Shown in pieces: positions 61,034-64,000 of a stretch of DNA of 64,000 nt. Position 1 is the first letter of the stretch, and each line of letters starts with the position of its first letter. The translations under genes were made by a program, and so were the position numbers. The stretch is from Coniella vitis (taxonomy: Eukaryota; Ascomycota; Sordariomycetes; Diaporthales; Schizoparmaceae), in the NCBI GenBank assembly GCA_011317545.1, contig WUJK01000005.1:2356001-2420000 (forward strand), written 5' to 3'. A model generated the notes under the pieces. The model had not been told where the DNA came from. It made no database searches and saw only the letters and a program-made list of their open reading frames with translations.

Positions 61034-62542
61034 CAAGCCTCGATAGAGTTGAATACCCCGAGCTGGCGGTGAAGACCTGGAAGCTGGTCTTTGCTACACA
61101 TGCTCTCGAGGGTCGCCGATCACTCTCACGCTCCTTCACTCTTTTGACACTCTGTCTTGTGCTGTACTATGTATGCAGTATGTGTCGGGGCTTCTGGAGG
61201 AATCAGCCTTCTCTCCACGAACTTTCTCGACCTGACTACTGGTTTATGAAACTGGCCCCCATCCTGACACGGTGATAATCAAAATAAGCCACAGCAACCA
61301 AGCAGTGTGCCTCGCCGCATGCGTCAGCTCAGTGTCACACCTGAGAAGGAACATTTGAAGGCAAGAAGAGAAGAAAAAGCGAAAAGAAAAGAAAGCAAAA
61401 GCTAAAAGGAGAATGAAGCATAAAGTTTCTCATTTTGGGAAAAGACATATTAATGTACATGATAAAAAAGAGAACGAGAAGAACAAGCAGAAAATACTAC
61501 GACCCGAGTGGTACTCGGGTAGCCAAGTATTTTGCAAAACCCCAGAGGGCATAATTTTGAGTGCATCTCCTCAAGATTTCCAGTTTCCGCTGATAAAAAC
61601 AAGGACATCAACAAAGTACAACCAGGCACTCGTCAACAAAGCATTATACGAGTTGAGGTGGTCTCAAAAACCCATCAAATGACGTGTTGTCTTTGAAGCG
61701 GTCGAGGCACGCCGGTCCCTCGGAACCGAACAGACAGCGCGCACAAACGGTGAGACTTGCTCCAGTACCTGGCTCAAAGCGTTGTTCAGCCCTACAGATG
61801 TCGTGGCACGCAAAATACATGCAAGCCGGCAGTCTTACCACACAGGACCTAGGTATGTAGCAGTGGAAAGGCTCCAGCTGCACTGCAACGCGCACCCATC
61901 CTGCCACTCGGGTTGCTCGGTCCCACGATGCGAGCCACCTGACCGAACTCACGTCGGCACCGTGATATGTCTGCTCTGAGGAGTTTGATTAGGCACTCAA
62001 CAAGCCGGATTGAATAAAGTAAGTATATATTCAGGTCGGTGCTGTTATGCTGTAAGGGAACAACGACTGATGATACAGAATGCTGGAGGACAAAATAACC
62101 AAGACTCTGTGCCAGAGCATGCTTTTGGATTTGATTAAGCTGCAACACCTTGATTATGGAGGTCAAAGGAGGAGGAAAGAAGAAGAAAACGCAAAAAGGG
62201 TTAAAAGAGTTTCAGTAAACTCTTTCCGGGTTCATTCCCAACGGTAAACAACTTAGATTTCCGCAGATGTTCTTATATAACTATACATAGCAATTGACAA
62301 CCCTGGAATCCCAAGATAGCCACCACTTAGACGCCACGTTATTGCCCGCCTCTCTGTTTATTTTCTATCTCCCGGATTATTCAGTCCCACATTAGTATCA
62401 TCAATATTGCACCCATATTAAGGAACCTGAATCGTGATAGGAACGCCAAGTATGTATAGAACTTCGACTGACAGCTTATGGCATTTGTAAGGTACCATGC
62501 AAGGATTTAGTAGAAGTATGTAAGAAATTCTTTATGCATACA

Positions 62543-62574
<32 letters not shown>

Positions 62575-64000
62575 CAGCTAGAAGGCGGGCCGTCAGCATC
62601 TGAGACGTCGGGTACTGCACAAAGTAATTCGGATGGGCCAGCTAAACAAAGTCCCTAGTGAAAGGCTCAAAGTAGACTTCGCAGAGTAAATTATAGGAAC
62701 ATGTATAGTGGGACATGGACAAGAGCAGTGGACCTTGTATGCAAGTGTTCATCTTGAGTTTTGCAGCGGCGCGATCTCCACATCTCAGCTGGACGGTGAC
62801 GGTGACGATGACGGACTGCAGATGGCTTTTGATGTTCATGCAAGAGGCAGGGGAATCTTTTCGCAATCCTGTATCAACATCTTTGACCAGTCGATGCAAC
62901 ATGGTCCAGACGTGCAGTAGTATCGTTGTCATAATTCAAAGTTTTTTTCTTTTTCCTTTTTGTTCTTCTGGCTTTTTCTTGCAATTGTTTAAAAAAGAAA
63001 CATCATACCAAAAACGACAAAATCCGAGGTTGGTCTGGGGTATAGCACAATGCTACAGCAGCAGTAGGCCTGCCAAGCACAGTTGCGCTAGCGAGGCACC
63101 CTCATCCCTGATGGAAGCTATTTTTAGGGATTGTTTTTGGGTCAGGGATCCGACCCTGTAGATAGTAGCGGGAAACAGATCGTGGTTGCCGCGTACCATG
63201 TACCCAGTGGAGAGGCTGGCTACACAACAGCCACTGGCCGCATGACGACCTTGAGTGTAAATCAAATAACTGTTCATTCTGTTTTGTTTTTGTCTTGTCT
63301 GTAGTATGGATGTGCTTGGCTGAATCAGTTTGCTGAATATAGCAGTTGCTGCGGATATGTGGATTTGGAAAACACATTGCAGATCCATTTTTGAATATTC
63401 TGGTTTTGGGGTGGTTTTTGGGTGGTTTTTTTTTTTAGAAGAAATTTTGCTCGATAAAACCAAAAAAATACCTTTTTCGTCATTGAGTTATGATCTTTTT
63501 CTGAGTGGCTAGAATAAAATATATTCACAACCTATCGATCCCTTACCCCCACCCAAGAAGAAAGCAAGCAACCGTGTGCGGCGGGCCACGCGGGCTCCCG
63601 GTCGGCAGAGCAAAAAAGAGGTCTGACATGGGAATGACCTGAGCCCAGAAAGGATTCGCTGTGGATTACGTGCTGAGGCGCCTAAAAGCTGCAACCTTCG
63701 TTCTTGTGAGTTGTTATCCTCTTCACTTCTTCTTGGTTTCTGCCGTTCTTGATTTGTCCCGCCTTCACTGCCATGATCCTTCCGTCCTCCCAACGGCCCG
63801 CCCCTGTATAAGTGGGTGGGCAAAGGGCTTACAGGGGCTATCCCAAGCAGCTTTCAACAAACGCCGCGTTTCCTAGGTACATACCATAGTCGTACTGTGT
63901 ACATAGCACATGTCATCCCATCTACTAATGTACCATGGTACACGACCACGCGACCTGGGGCAGCCCGGGCTCTCGGCACGTCATTTGGCCATTTTTGGGA
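61034..64000. other. Gene-free right end of the window
   Basis: About 3 kb with AT-rich parts and only short unrecognised frames (148 codons at most). It carries a GTACTATGTA copy at 61164-61173, several T-runs near 62,940 and 63,430, and a perfect GTACCATGGTAC palindrome at 63930-63941. The last part may be the promoter of a gene beyond the edge. Confidence 0.5.
62551..62574. repeat. (TA)12 microsatellite
   Basis: Perfect TA dinucleotide run of 24 bases in gene-free DNA. Confidence 0.9.

Overview
The window reads as nuclear DNA of a filamentous ascomycete. The genes are intron-sparse with short introns (mostly 55-130 bases) that have GT...AG ends and CTGAC/CTAAC-like branch sites. Their closest relatives by family are those of Pezizomycotina: a Pom1-type DYRK kinase, Rvs167, an afadin/ADIP-type coiled-coil protein, fungal F-box proteins, a CsbD-like stress protein and a NmrA-like reductase. 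Protein content and style suggest Sordariomycetes, probably Hypocreales, but I cannot name a species. I see no bacterial operon, virus, CRISPR array, rRNA or intact transposon.

Layout, left to right. A DYRK kinase enters from the left edge (to 3217, +). An AT-rich gene-free stretch follows, then an intron-containing tRNA-Asn (5382-5511, -). Next come 5-oxoprolinase (5987-10184, -), the rRNA-processing factor Rrp7 (11531-12490, -), a divergently transcribed MFS transporter (13196-14935, +), a fused MOSC/flavin reductase/ferredoxin protein (15669-17475, -), a family-16 methyltransferase (18129-19748, -) and a small secreted double-psi beta-barrel protein (21208-21642, +). A 3.7 kb gene-free stretch leads to an F-box protein (25323-27849, +) and another of 4 kb leads to Rvs167 (31873-33368, -). 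The mitochondrial cysteine desulfurase Nfs1 (34733-36575, +) and a CsbD-like stress protein (37589-38205, +) follow. After 4.4 kb of gene-poor DNA there is a NmrA-like oxidoreductase (42627-43698, +). A 3 kb gap precedes an ADGF-type adenosine deaminase (46685-48639, -), a GH78 alpha-L-rhamnosidase (49945-52776, -), the ADIP-like protein with a 34-residue polyglutamine tract (54263-57515, +) and an F-box/TPR protein (58081-60278, -). The last 3.7 kb holds at most one doubtful small membrane protein.

The genes are mostly housekeeping or broadly conserved and do not form one pathway. Loose themes are glutathione/cysteine and redox chemistry (5-oxoprolinase, Nfs1, the molybdenum-type MOSC fusion), cell polarity and endocytosis (DYRK kinase, Rvs167, ADIP-like protein) and salvage (adenosine deaminase, rhamnosidase). 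No biosynthetic cluster is evident.

The points most worth following are the MOSC-reductase-ferredoxin fusion, which looks like a self-sufficient molybdenum reductase; a short palindrome-like element, GTACATAGTA, repeated in many intergenic stretches; a cluster of stress-response elements before the CsbD-like gene; a perfect (CAA)34 tract inside a coding exon; and several unusual exon structures. All exon joins were worked out by eye from reading frame and splice-site consensus and were not tested against transcripts.
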